Origin: Brachymonas denitrificans
Lineage (GTDB): Bacteria > Pseudomonadota > Gammaproteobacteria > Burkholderiales > Burkholderiaceae_C
DNA: 64,000 bases
Reading direction: 5' to 3'
NCBI RefSeq assembly: GCF_907163135.1
Contig: NZ_CAJQUA010000001.1
Location: 387,001 to 451,000 of the forward strand
Both the position numbers and the translations under genes were made by a program. The notes under the pieces were generated by a model. That model did not search any database. It was not told the origin of the DNA and saw only the letters and a list, made by a program, of their open reading frames with translations. The stretch's first letter is position 1; each line of letters begins with the position of its first letter. Below, one piece after another: positions 34,129-41,880 of this stretch.

Positions 34129-34205
34129 GGAGTGGTAGTTCAGTTGGTTAGAATACCGGCCTGTCACGCCGGGGGTCGCGGGTTCGAGTCCCGTCCACTC
34201 CGCCA
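34129..34205 (+). tRNA. tRNA-Asp(GTC), first copy
   Basis: A 77-base cloverleaf with encoded CCA. The acceptor is GGAGTGG / CCACTCC and the anticodon loop CTGTCAC gives GTC. It appears identical to the second Asp copy. Confidence 0.96.
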
Positions 34206-34211
34206 ACATCG

Positions 34212-34242
34212 AAAGCCTTGCATCCGTGCAAGGCTTTTTAGT
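34212..34242 (+). terminator. Terminator inside the tRNA cluster
   Basis: A perfect 11-bp stem AAAGCCTTGCA / TGCAAGGCTTT with a 4-base loop and a T-run. It stands between the first Glu-Asp pair and the second, so the second pair may need its own promoter or read-through. Confidence 0.85.
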
Positions 34243-34257
34243 CAGTTCCCAGGTTTT

Positions 34258-34333
34258 GACCCTATCGTCTAGAGGCCTAGGACATCACCCTTTCACGGTG
34301 AGTACCGGGGTTCGAATCCCCGTAGGGTCGCCA
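34258..34333 (+). tRNA. tRNA-Glu(TTC), second copy with altered anticodon stem
   Basis: The same as the first tRNA-Glu except for a double compensatory change: the anticodon stem is TCACC / GGTGA, so pairs 27-43 and 28-42 are swapped in kind while pairing is kept. It is preceded by the same AGGTTTT leader as the first copy. Confidence 0.96.
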
Positions 34334-34392
34334 GACAATGCCTATAAAAGGCATCTGGCAGGCAGCTTGCTTCGGCAGTCTGCCAGCTACCA

Positions 34393-34469
34393 GGAGTGGT
34401 AGTTCAGTTGGTTAGAATACCGGCCTGTCACGCCGGGGGTCGCGGGTTCGAGTCCCGTCCACTCCGCCA
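34393..34469 (+). tRNA. tRNA-Asp(GTC), second copy
   Basis: A 77-base cloverleaf with encoded CCA, anticodon GTC, matching the first Asp copy. The same CAGGAGTGG start context suggests duplication of a Glu-Asp unit. Confidence 0.96.
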
Positions 34470-34477
34470 CATCCTCC

Positions 34478-34513
34478 AAACCGCCTGTTTCTTGTGAGCA
34501 GGCGGTTTTTTCT
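34478..34513 (+). terminator. Terminator at the end of the tRNA cluster
   Basis: A 10-bp perfect stem AAACCGCCTG / CAGGCGGTTT followed by TTTTC, 8 bases after the last tRNA. Confidence 0.9.
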
Positions 34514-34626
34514 TGCGTGCTCAGCTGCAAACACCTTTTGCACGATGCCATAAAGAGGCCGTTCTACCTGCAGGGTGCGAACAGCGTTGTCGCAAGGAGC
34601 AGGGGCCCGGACGTCCCAGGTGCTGA

Positions 34627-35172
34627 TCAGCGACACGCGTCGTCATCACAGGTGCGGATTCTGCCTGTGCGGTAGAACACCACGGCACGCAGCCGGTCAC
34701 GCAGACGAAATTCCAGCGTGCCGTTGGCGAGGGAGCCTTCTCGATTGCGTGCAAACCCCTGCCCATTGAAGAGCAGGTAGCCGTCCTTGAGTGTGTTGGC
34801 ATTTCCGGTCGCCGTGGCCGGGGCAGAAATTGCAACGCCTTGCGAGCCGGTGTTGCGCTCCTGCAGCAGCGTATCCCGGTCGGGATCCCATTGACCGTTG
34901 CCATCGGCATCCGCAAACACGCGCCATCCGTTGTTCCAGTTGCTTTCGGGCGCCTGCACCATGGTATTGTGACCTGTCGCCAGCGCATGGCTGCGCGCGG
35001 CATGGGCAGCGGCGATGAAGCCGGCGCTGGCTTCCTGCAGGGCCAGCCTCGATTGCCAGTCCTGGTAGGCGGGGACCGCCAGCGTGCTGGCCAGTGCCAG
35101 AATGCCGAGGCTGGCCAACAGTTCGGTCAGGGTAAAGCCGCGCTGTGTGGGCTGGGAGAGCTGGTTTTTCAT
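34627..35172 (-). CDS. fimT: Minor pseudopilin, FimT/GspH-type
   Basis: This 181-residue type IV pilus-related minor pilin has a prepilin leader ending QRGFTLTELLASLGILALASTLAVPAYQDW: cleavage after Gly, then Phe and Glu at mature position 5. The mature part reads AARSHALATGHNTMVQAP and contains an acidic GQWDPDRDTLLQ strand, typical of the FimT/GspH group. It would sit at the pilus tip or prime assembly. It is the last of five leftward pilin genes and overlaps the pilE-like stop by 4 bp. The start at MKNQLSQ gives a normal leader length. Confidence 0.85.
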   Translation of the reverse strand: MKNQLSQPTQRGFTLTELLASLGILALASTLAVPAYQDWQSRLALQEASAGFIAAAHAARSHALATGHNTMVQAPESNWNNGWRVFADADGNGQWDPDRDTLLQERNTGSQGVAISAPATATGNANTLKDGYLLFNGQGFARNREGSLANGTLEFRLRDRLRAVVFYRTGRIRTCDDDACR

Positions 35173-35621
35173 GGTTGATTCCAGCAATTAGAGGAATTTT
35201 CCTCATCAGGACAATATCGTTTTCCCATAGCGTCCATGCCATAGGACGGCCGTGTCGAGCCAGTTGCAACTGGCTGGGCGAATGCCACCACACAATCGGA
35301 AAGAGGCACAGCATTGCCATCCTCGTCCTTGCAGGCGCGGGCGCCCAGCAGGTAACGGCCTTCTGCGCGGCCGGTGTCGGCGGCAAATGGCAGCTCTCCC
35401 GGTTCGCCCGCGGTAAATGTGGCATAGCGCTGGTGTTGTGCGCGGTACTGCTCCTGTTGCAGCAGCTGTTCCTGCAGCGCGGTCTGGATCGTCTGGCGTT
35501 CGCCCTGGCGCAGATGGCGGGCATACGAGGGGTAGGCGAGGCTGGCAAGAATGCCGACCAGTGTCAGGACCAGCAGGGTTTCGAGCAGCGTGAAGCCGCG
35601 CAAGGAGTCAGTCATTGGCAT
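35169..35621 (-). CDS. pilE: PilE-like minor pilin
   Basis: This 150-residue pilin has a very short leader (SLRGFTLLETLLVLTLVGILASLAYPSYARHLRQGERQ), cut between Gly and Phe. Four later cysteines (CKDEDGNAVPLSDC and YCPDEENSSNC) could form two disulfides. It matches the PilE group that ends the fimU-pilV-pilW-pilX-pilY1-pilE operons rather than the major pilin. It begins 14 bp inside the end of pilX and its stop overlaps fimT, so pilY1, normally between pilX and pilE, is not here. Confidence 0.85.
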   Translation of the reverse strand: MPMTDSLRGFTLLETLLVLTLVGILASLAYPSYARHLRQGERQTIQTALQEQLLQQEQYRAQHQRYATFTAGEPGELPFAADTGRAEGRYLLGARACKDEDGNAVPLSDCVVAFAQPVATGSTRPSYGMDAMGKRYCPDEENSSNCWNQP

Positions 35622-36357
35622 CGAGTTGTGGGGGAGGGAGTTGGCGGAAGGCGATTTCTCGCAGCTGCATGGACGAAGCCGGCGATTCTGCTGGTGGTGG
35701 CGTGGCTGTCAGTTCCGCTTGCAGCAGGACCGGGATGCGTGCAGGCAACGGGCCGAAACCCAATGCCGTCACGCGGTAAAGAGTGGTGGAGACGGTGCTT
35801 TGTGCTGCAGCCGGGGCTTGCAGGCGCTCGATGCGGTAGCGGGGCGGTGCAGCCGATTGCATTCCCGGCCCCATGGGATAGCGGGCGCCGGTGAAGTGGC
35901 CGAACGGGACGCTGGTTTCCGGGGCTTGCCAGTCGTGTGCACTGGCAGGAGCGGCAAACGCTCCTGTCAGGGTGGCAGCACCCGCGAGCAGGGCTTGTGC
36001 AGCATCCGGCGCGCACAGCCCCTGAAAGGGGCCACTGCCACATCCTTCCTCTGGCCAGAGCAAGGCAGAGGATGTTCCGCGGAATAGCGCGCTGCGTTCC
36101 GAAGGCGATGTCGAGGTATTCAGCATGTCGTGCATGGCGTCGTCGAGAGCGGCACGGGCAGCCTGGTACGCGATCTGGTGCTGGCGGTCACTGGTGAGAG
36201 AGCGGGCCGAGAGCAGCACCCATTGCGTTGTCGCGCTGCCTATCAGTGCGACTGCCAGCAGGAGGATCAGGGTGGGAATCAGGGTGAAGCCGACATCTTG
36301 CCGGGAAGTGCGCCTAGCAGCAGATGAACGGATACCGGGTGCCGTCTGGTCGTGCAT
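35608..36357 (-). CDS. pilX: PilX-like minor pilus protein
   Basis: This 249-residue protein starts with a basic stretch and an N-terminal hydrophobic helix (VGFTLIPTLILLLAVALIGSATTQWVLLSARSLTSDRQHQIAYQAARAALDDA). This is the PilX arrangement, with Pro at mature position 5 instead of Glu. It is a core minor pilin that helps start pilus assembly. Starting at MHDQTAPG places the ATG overlapping the pilW stop. The frame is open far upstream but that part is inside pilW. It overlaps pilE by 14 bp downstream. Confidence 0.82.
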   Translation of the reverse strand: MHDQTAPGIRSSAARRTSRQDVGFTLIPTLILLLAVALIGSATTQWVLLSARSLTSDRQHQIAYQAARAALDDAMHDMLNTSTSPSERSALFRGTSSALLWPEEGCGSGPFQGLCAPDAAQALLAGAATLTGAFAAPASAHDWQAPETSVPFGHFTGARYPMGPGMQSAAPPRYRIERLQAPAAAQSTVSTTLYRVTALGFGPLPARIPVLLQAELTATPPPAESPASSMQLREIAFRQLPPPQLDAND

Positions 36358-37244
36358 CAGCGGCTCCCGGTTGCAGGCAGATGCACGGTCCACTGCACCG
36401 TGCGACGCAGGCGCTTGTCGGGCACTACAGTGAGGGTTGCTCCGGCGTCGGTGGAGGCAAGCTCTGCATAGGCAGATCCGAAGGGATGCAAGGAAGCTGG
36501 CCCGCGGGCGGCCACGCCCTGCGTGCTGCGCAGTACCAGAGCGATGCGCACGGCCCGGACGCGCTGCCAGTTCGCCCGCGTGGCCTCGGCATCGCCGGCC
36601 ACCTCCAGCTCCCCGGCATGCTGCCACTGCGTGACATGGCTGAATCGCGCGTCCTGGGTCTGCAAGCCGTAGAGAAATTGCAGGCTTTCCACGCCTTCCA
36701 TCAGGGGTACGGACACCCAGTCGTTGGTGCTGCGGTAAGCGCATGACAGGCCAGGCTCCGCAGAGTGGCTGTCGCGGGCGACATACAGAATCTGGATGAA
36801 GGATGTAGATGCCGTTCCCCCGCCACAATGCGCAGCGCCTGCTCCGCCCGCGGACTGTACCAGCACGATATCGCTGCCGTTGACGCAACTGCTGTCACGC
36901 ACCGATCCGCAACGGGTGGGCCGGTTGCCATTGCGGATGTTGGCCACCGTGGCGAAGTCCGGATGTTCGGGCTTGCGGTAAACAGCATTGTCCCAGCCGA
37001 ACACGACCCGCTCCTGCGCGGAGGTGGCGCTTCCCCGGCTTGCCTGGCGCAGCGTGCGCGTGATGACATCTCGAGCCAGCCGCTCGCGGTCTTGAAGCTG
37101 GGTGGACTGATCCACCAGCTGCATGCCCTGACGTGCGAGCAGCAGGCCGGAACTGGCCAGCGCGATCACGGTAAGGCCGAGTGCGAGGGCGACCAGCAGC
37201 TCGATCAGGGTAAAGCCGGGAGCCGGTCGGCGCATCGACTTCAT
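36357..37244 (-). CDS. pilW: PilW-like minor pilus protein
   Basis: This 295-residue protein has a class III leader, APGFTLIELLVALALGLTVIALASSGLLLARQGMQLVDQSTQLQDRERLARDVITRTLRQA, typical of PilW, and a long Cys-containing C-terminal domain (CGSVRDSSCVNGSDIVLVQ; EPGLSCAYRSTNDW). It belongs to the type IV pilus tip complex with PilV and PilX. Start overlaps the pilV stop by 4 bp; stop overlaps pilX start (ATGA), showing one translationally coupled operon. Confidence 0.88.
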   Translation of the reverse strand: MKSMRRPAPGFTLIELLVALALGLTVIALASSGLLLARQGMQLVDQSTQLQDRERLARDVITRTLRQASRGSATSAQERVVFGWDNAVYRKPEHPDFATVANIRNGNRPTRCGSVRDSSCVNGSDIVLVQSAGGAGAAHCGGGTASTSFIQILYVARDSHSAEPGLSCAYRSTNDWVSVPLMEGVESLQFLYGLQTQDARFSHVTQWQHAGELEVAGDAEATRANWQRVRAVRIALVLRSTQGVAARGPASLHPFGSAYAELASTDAGATLTVVPDKRLRRTVQWTVHLPATGSR

Positions 37245-37825
37245 GGCGAAGGTGCCCCGGTGCTTGCCACCAGCACGGTGCGTGGTTGCACGGGCTCTTC
37301 GCCTGGGCGTTTGCTCCAGCCCAGCTTGATGACCAGAGTGCGTGCGGGTTGAGCGCTGGAGCTGGTACAGGCCCAGTTGGTTTCCCCTTGTGCATCCACT
37401 GGGTTTGCATTGGCACAGACCTGGATCCGTGCGCCTGGCAAGGCCTGCGCGACCTGCTGCTGCCAGTCGGCCAGGTCGTAGGCTGCCGCCTGCTCGGGCG
37501 TTTCGCAGGGTGCGGTGATGCAGTCCGGCGAGGGCAGCGAAGGCGCTGCGCCCGCGCGCATGTCCAGCAGATAGGGGCTCCCCGGCAAGCGAGCGATGGC
37601 AGGATTGGCGCGGATGCGTTCGGCCAGATCGGCGGCGAGCTGATCGGCACGCGCCTGCTGCTGCGTGTCGCGATGCTGACGCAGCGCAGTGGCGTGCATC
37701 TGCTGCGCACCCAGCAGGCCGACGCCGAGCAACACCAATGTGACCAGCACTTCGATCAGGCTGAAGCCTCGATGATGACGGGGATGACGGGGATGACGGC
37801 GGTGAACGGGGATGCGCAGATGCAT
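37241..37825 (-). CDS. pilV: PilV-like minor pilus protein with His/Arg-rich leader
   Basis: This 194-residue protein has the prepilin motif HHRGFSLIEVLVTLVLLGVGLLGAQQMHATALRQH, with cleavage expected after Gly20. The 20-residue leader is longer than usual and rich in His, Arg and Pro, encoded partly by a 9-bp tandem repeat (37775-37801). The mature part has C-terminal domain cysteines (PDCITAPC). It is the first gene of the minor-pilin operon, 30 bp downstream of ogt on the same strand; the AT-rich spacer (near 37,830-37,855) may hold a promoter. Confidence 0.85.
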   Translation of the reverse strand: MHLRIPVHRRHPRHPRHHRGFSLIEVLVTLVLLGVGLLGAQQMHATALRQHRDTQQQARADQLAADLAERIRANPAIARLPGSPYLLDMRAGAAPSLPSPDCITAPCETPEQAAAYDLADWQQQVAQALPGARIQVCANANPVDAQGETNWACTSSSAQPARTLVIKLGWSKRPGEEPVQPRTVLVASTGAPSP

Positions 37826-37855
37826 CCCGCTATTTTAATTAAAAAGTTCTAAAAT

Positions 37856-38398
37856 TTACTGCGGAAACAAATCTTGCTCCGGCTCGGGTACCAGCGCATG
37901 CTCCAGTTCCAGCAGGGCAATCTTGCGATCCAGTCCGCCGGCGTAGCCTGTCAGCTGCTGCCCCGCACCGACCACCCGGTGGCAGGGCACGAACAGGCTG
38001 ACCGGGTTGCGCGACACAGCCATGCCGATGGCCCGGGCGCCGCCAGGGCAGCCAAGGGCATTGGCCAGCGCGCCGTAAGTACTCGTGTGGCCTTGCGGGA
38101 TGCCGACCAGGGCATGCCACACTCGTTGCTGGAATGGGCTGCCTTCCACGAAGGTGAGCGGTGGATTCTGCAATTCTTTGCCGGCGAAGTAGCGGTCCAG
38201 CGCCAGGGCGGCCTGTTTGAGTACCGGATGTTCCGGAGCGACGGGGACGCCGTCCAGCTCGTCCACGGAGAAGTATTTCTGCGGCTCGAACCAGGCGCCG
38301 GCGAGCCCCTCCGCGGTCGCGCCCACGTGGAGCGGACCCAGGGGAGAAGAGTACACACTGCGCGCTTGCAGCAGGCGACGGTAGGGAACGGCAGGCAT
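37856..38398 (-). CDS. ogt: Methylated-DNA-[protein]-cysteine S-methyltransferase
   Basis: This 180-residue suicide repair protein takes methyl groups off O6-methylguanine. The acceptor Cys is in PVSLFVPCHRVVGAGQQLTGYAGGLDRK. Other motifs are SPFQQRVWHALVGIPQGHTSTYGALANALG with the helix-turn-helix arginine. The N-terminal domain (VYSSPLGPLHVGATAEGL) is short, without the Ada metal site, so this is the Ogt/MGMT form. The ATG at 38398 fits the family; the open frame upstream is not conserved. Confidence 0.94.
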   Translation of the reverse strand: MPAVPYRRLLQARSVYSSPLGPLHVGATAEGLAGAWFEPQKYFSVDELDGVPVAPEHPVLKQAALALDRYFAGKELQNPPLTFVEGSPFQQRVWHALVGIPQGHTSTYGALANALGCPGGARAIGMAVSRNPVSLFVPCHRVVGAGQQLTGYAGGLDRKIALLELEHALVPEPEQDLFPQ

Positions 38399-38606
38399 GG
38401 CAGGTCTCGCAGGGTTTGGTAAAGAAAAATCCGGGGCGCCCGCCCGCAGCGCAGCGGGGAAGTCCAGCATCAGGAAGACTCGGCAGGCGCGCTGCACGCC
38501 CGCCATGTCGTACCAAAGCATGCCGTGCACTCGGCTGCGGCCCAGTGTACTCCCCTTACAATGGGTCGATCCAACAACACCAGTCCGCGCGCGGGCTTTT
38601 CCTCCC

Positions 38607-39995
38607 ATGCAAGTAGCCGCTTCGATCTTCAAGGCTTATGACATTCGCGGCGTGGTGCCGACTACCGTAACTGCCGATGTGGCGCGCGCTATTGGCCGGG
38701 CTTTCGGTACCCGTGCGCGCGCCCAGGGCAGCCAGACGGTGGCCGTGGGCCGTGATGGCCGCCTGAGCGGGCCGGAACTGGCACAGGCGCTGATCGCCGG
38801 CCTGATGGATGTGGGCGTGCAGGTGATCGACGTGGGCATGGTGACCACGCCCATGCTGTATTTCGCGGCGCACACCCTGTGCGACAGCGGCATCCAGGTA
38901 ACGGGCAGCCACAACCCCAAGGACCACAACGGTTTCAAGATGGTGCTGGCTGGCAAGGCCATCTATGGCGAGGAAATCCAGGGCCTGCGCGAGGTCATCG
39001 AGCAGGAAAGCTGGGTGCTGGCCGAAGGTGGCAGCGTGCGCCAGGAGGATGTGTTCCCCGCCTACGGCGACAAGATCACGAGCAGCGTGCAGCTGGCGCG
39101 CCCGATGAAGATCGTGGTGGACAGCGGCAATGGCGTCGCCGGCGCGACGGCTCCTGCGGTGTTCCGTGCGCTGGGCTGCGAGGTGAGCGAGCTGTACAGC
39201 GAAGTCGATGGCGATTTTCCGAACCACCATCCCGATCCCAGCAAGCTGGAAAACCTCGAGGACGTGAAGCGCGCGCTGCGCGACACCGATGTCGAGCTCG
39301 GCCTGGCCTTTGATGGCGATGGCGACCGTCTGGGCATCGTCACCAAAGATGGCAATGTGATCTACCCGGACCGCCAGATGATGCTGTTTGCACAGGACGT
39401 GCTGCAGCGCGTGCCCGGCGGCACCATTGTGTTCGACGTGAAGTGCTCGCAACGCCTGGCACCCGCCATTGCGGCGGCAGGTGGCGTGCCGCTGATGTAC
39501 AAGACCGGGCATTCGCTGGTCAAGGCCAAGATGAAAGAAGTCGATTCGCCGCTGGGTGGCGAAATGAGTGGCCACATCTTCTTCAAGGAGCGCTGGTTCG
39601 GCTTTGACGACGGCACCTATGCGGGAGCGCGCCTGCTGGAAATCCTGAGCCGCCAAGCGGATCCTTCGGCCGTGCTCAATGCGCTGCCTACCAGCCACTC
39701 CACGCCCGAGATCAATGTGGCCTGCGCCGAAGGCGAGCCGCACCGTCTGGCGGCCGAACTGTTGCCGCTGGCGCAGCAGGCATTTGCCGGTCAGGCGCAG
39801 GTCAACGGCATTGATGGCGTGCGGGTGGACTGGGAGGACGGCTTCGGCCTGATTCGTGCCTCCAACACCACGCCGGTGCTGGTGCTGCGCTTCGAAGGCC
39901 ATACGCCCGAGGCGCTGGAGCGTATCCAGCATGCCATGCTGGAACTGCTGCGCCGCGTGAAGCCGGATGCGGTGCTGGGGGCTGCGGCGCACTGA
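38607..39995 (+). CDS. Phosphomannomutase/phosphoglucomutase
   Basis: This 462-residue alpha-D-phosphohexomutase (AlgC/ManB type) interconverts the 1- and 6-phosphates of mannose and glucose for surface polysaccharides. The active-site phosphoserine is in GIQVTGSHNPKDHNGFKM, the metal loop is LAFDGDGDRLGIV, the sugar loop is GGEMSGHIFF, and the phosphate loop is RASNTTPVLVLRFE. Length matches AlgC (463). The conserved start is the ATG in CCTCCC-ATG at 38607. It is upstream of waaA, a lipid A-core gene, by 28 bp, consistent with a role in lipopolysaccharide sugar supply. Confidence 0.94.
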   Translation: MQVAASIFKAYDIRGVVPTTVTADVARAIGRAFGTRARAQGSQTVAVGRDGRLSGPELAQALIAGLMDVGVQVIDVGMVTTPMLYFAAHTLCDSGIQVTGSHNPKDHNGFKMVLAGKAIYGEEIQGLREVIEQESWVLAEGGSVRQEDVFPAYGDKITSSVQLARPMKIVVDSGNGVAGATAPAVFRALGCEVSELYSEVDGDFPNHHPDPSKLENLEDVKRALRDTDVELGLAFDGDGDRLGIVTKDGNVIYPDRQMMLFAQDVLQRVPGGTIVFDVKCSQRLAPAIAAAGGVPLMYKTGHSLVKAKMKEVDSPLGGEMSGHIFFKERWFGFDDGTYAGARLLEILSRQADPSAVLNALPTSHSTPEINVACAEGEPHRLAAELLPLAQQAFAGQAQVNGIDGVRVDWEDGFGLIRASNTTPVLVLRFEGHTPEALERIQHAMLELLRRVKPDAVLGAAAH

Positions 39996-40023
39996 GTGCG
40001 GGCCTCTATATTCATCGTTCGGC

Positions 40024-41469
40024 ATGCTGCTTTCTCTTTATCGCGTCGCCATGGCCCTGGGCCGTCCGTTGCTGCTGCGCAAGCTGCGCCGGCGCGGAGA
40101 GCAGGAGCCCCTGTATTTGCATGCCGTGCACCAGCGCTTTGCCGAGTACACGGATGAGGAAGTACAGGCTGCGCGGGCACATGCGGGCGAATGGGTCTGG
40201 CTGCATGCCGTGTCGCTGGGTGAAACCCGGGCTTCTGCGGTGTTGATCGAGGCCCTGCGCGCCGCCATGCCGGGCATGCGCCTGCTGCTGACCAACGGTA
40301 CGGCGACCGGCTGGCAGGAAGGGGAGAAGCTGCTGCAGCCTGGTGACATGCATGTGTGGCTGCCGTGGGACAGCCGCGCCGCCACGCGACGCTTTGTCGA
40401 AACCTTCCGTCCCCGCCTTGGCCTGCTGATGGAAACGGAAATCTGGCCGGAAATGCTCGCAGCCTGTGATGCGGCGGGCATTCCCGTGGTGCTGGCCAAT
40501 GCCCGCATGAGCGAGAAGACCTTGCGCCAGTCGCTGCGTTTCGAGTCACTCGCCCGGAAAATCTACGGCCTGTTGCGCGTGGCCTATGCGCAAACCGCCG
40601 ACGATGCGGAACGCCTGCTGCAGTTGGGGGTGCGCGACATTCGCGTCACTGGCAATCTCAAGTTCGATGCCCGGCCTGATCCGCAGCAACTGGAGCTGGG
40701 ACACCAGCTGCGTGCCGCGCGGGACGACGCCTTGCGGTCTGCTGGGCAGGCCGCGACGCCGGTCGTGATGCTGGCCAGCAGCCGGGAGGGTGAGGAAAGG
40801 CTCTGGATCGAGGCCTTGGCGGGATTGCCGCAGCAGCAGCGGACAGCCGTGCAGTGGCTGCTGGTGCCACGCCACCCGCAACGCTTCGATGAGGTGGCGG
40901 CGATGCTGGAGCAAGCCGGCTGGAATGTGAGCAGACGCAGCGCGTGGGGTATTCATGCGGGCGCAGCGAATGAACTGCATGTGGCTTCGGCTCAAGATGG
41001 AGGCGCTCCTGCCGTCTGGCTCGGCGACAGCATGGGCGAGATGGTGTTCTATTACGCGCTGGCCGATCTCACGCTGATGGGTGGCAGTTTCGAGCCTTTG
41101 GGTGGCCAGAACCTGATCGAGGCCTGTGCCTGCGGCTGCCCTGTGTTGTTGGGGCCGCATACCTTCAACTTTGCCGAGGCCAGCGAGCAGGCCATCGGAG
41201 TCGGTGCGGCCTTGCGCTGCGGGGACATGGCGGATGCCGTGCAGACAGCACTTGGGCTGGTGGGGGCAGGAGCTTCAGTGCATGGTGTGGAAGTCCCCGC
41301 AGTTGGCGCAGAAGCCTCAGCCATCGGTGCGGATCAAGCAGCAGCCTCTGGCAACAAGCTATCCGCCATGCGCAGCGCAGCGCTGCTTTTCAGCCAGCAG
41401 CACCAGGGAGCGGCCCAGCGCATCGTGCAGGATATCCATGCGCTCGGCTGGCTGAGCACGAGGCGATAG
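40024..41469 (+). CDS. waaA: 3-deoxy-D-manno-octulosonic acid transferase, with C-terminal insert
   Basis: This 481-residue inner-membrane-associated enzyme adds Kdo to lipid A. Motifs: the N-terminal hydrophobic/basic anchor, WLHAVSLGETRASAVLIEALR with the catalytic Glu, LLTNGTATGW, METEIWPEMLAACDAAGIPVVLANARMS, and the C-terminal domain ADLTLMGGSFEPLGGQNLIEACACGCPVLLGPHTFNFAE. The protein is about 55 residues longer than E. coli WaaA, largely from an Ala/Gly/Val-rich insert in the last 70 residues (AGASVHGVEVPAVGAEASAI). Starting at MLLSLYRVAMALG matches the family. Confidence 0.93.
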   Translation: MLLSLYRVAMALGRPLLLRKLRRRGEQEPLYLHAVHQRFAEYTDEEVQAARAHAGEWVWLHAVSLGETRASAVLIEALRAAMPGMRLLLTNGTATGWQEGEKLLQPGDMHVWLPWDSRAATRRFVETFRPRLGLLMETEIWPEMLAACDAAGIPVVLANARMSEKTLRQSLRFESLARKIYGLLRVAYAQTADDAERLLQLGVRDIRVTGNLKFDARPDPQQLELGHQLRAARDDALRSAGQAATPVVMLASSREGEERLWIEALAGLPQQQRTAVQWLLVPRHPQRFDEVAAMLEQAGWNVSRRSAWGIHAGAANELHVASAQDGGAPAVWLGDSMGEMVFYYALADLTLMGGSFEPLGGQNLIEACACGCPVLLGPHTFNFAEASEQAIGVGAALRCGDMADAVQTALGLVGAGASVHGVEVPAVGAEASAIGADQAAASGNKLSAMRSAALLFSQQHQGAAQRIVQDIHALGWLSTRR

Positions 41470-41507
41470 CACGCATCGGAAGACGTGCCGGCCGGGATGT
41501 GCGTCCT

Positions 41508-41867
41508 TCAGTAGCGGGGAATTGCCGGATCCACCGTCGCCCACGCATCAATCCCGCCCGTGATGTTCCAGATCGCATCATGCCCCTGCTGGTGCAGGAA
41601 ATGTGCCACATGGTAGCTGCGCACGCCATGGTGGCAGAGGCAGGCCAGCGGGGTGTCCGGATCGTCGGGCAGGCGGTCGAGCGCAGCACCCAGGCGCGAC
41701 ATTGGCTCGGTCAGCAGCACGAATCCCTGGGCAGCCGCCTGTTGTTCGACATGGGCGGCCTCGCGTTCCCAGTCTTCACGCACATCCAGCACATACGGCG
41801 TCAGGCCGTCGGCACGCATCTGCTCGGCCCAGTCAGCAACCTGGGCCGGCGCCAGTTCAGCAACCAT
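41508..41867 (-). CDS. Rhodanese-like sulfurtransferase
   Basis: This 119-residue single rhodanese domain begins with PYVLDVREDWEREAAHV and has the active-site loop CHHGVRSYHVAHFL, whose Cys would carry the persulfide. It ends NITGGIDAWATVDP. The donor and acceptor are unknown. It follows pcm by 13 bp on the same strand, the order usual in Burkholderiales, where tolC would follow; here the convergent waaA gene ends 38 bp away instead. Confidence 0.92.
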   Translation of the reverse strand: MVAELAPAQVADWAEQMRADGLTPYVLDVREDWEREAAHVEQQAAAQGFVLLTEPMSRLGAALDRLPDDPDTPLACLCHHGVRSYHVAHFLHQQGHDAIWNITGGIDAWATVDPAIPRY

Positions 41868-41880
41868 GACGGTGCCGGAA

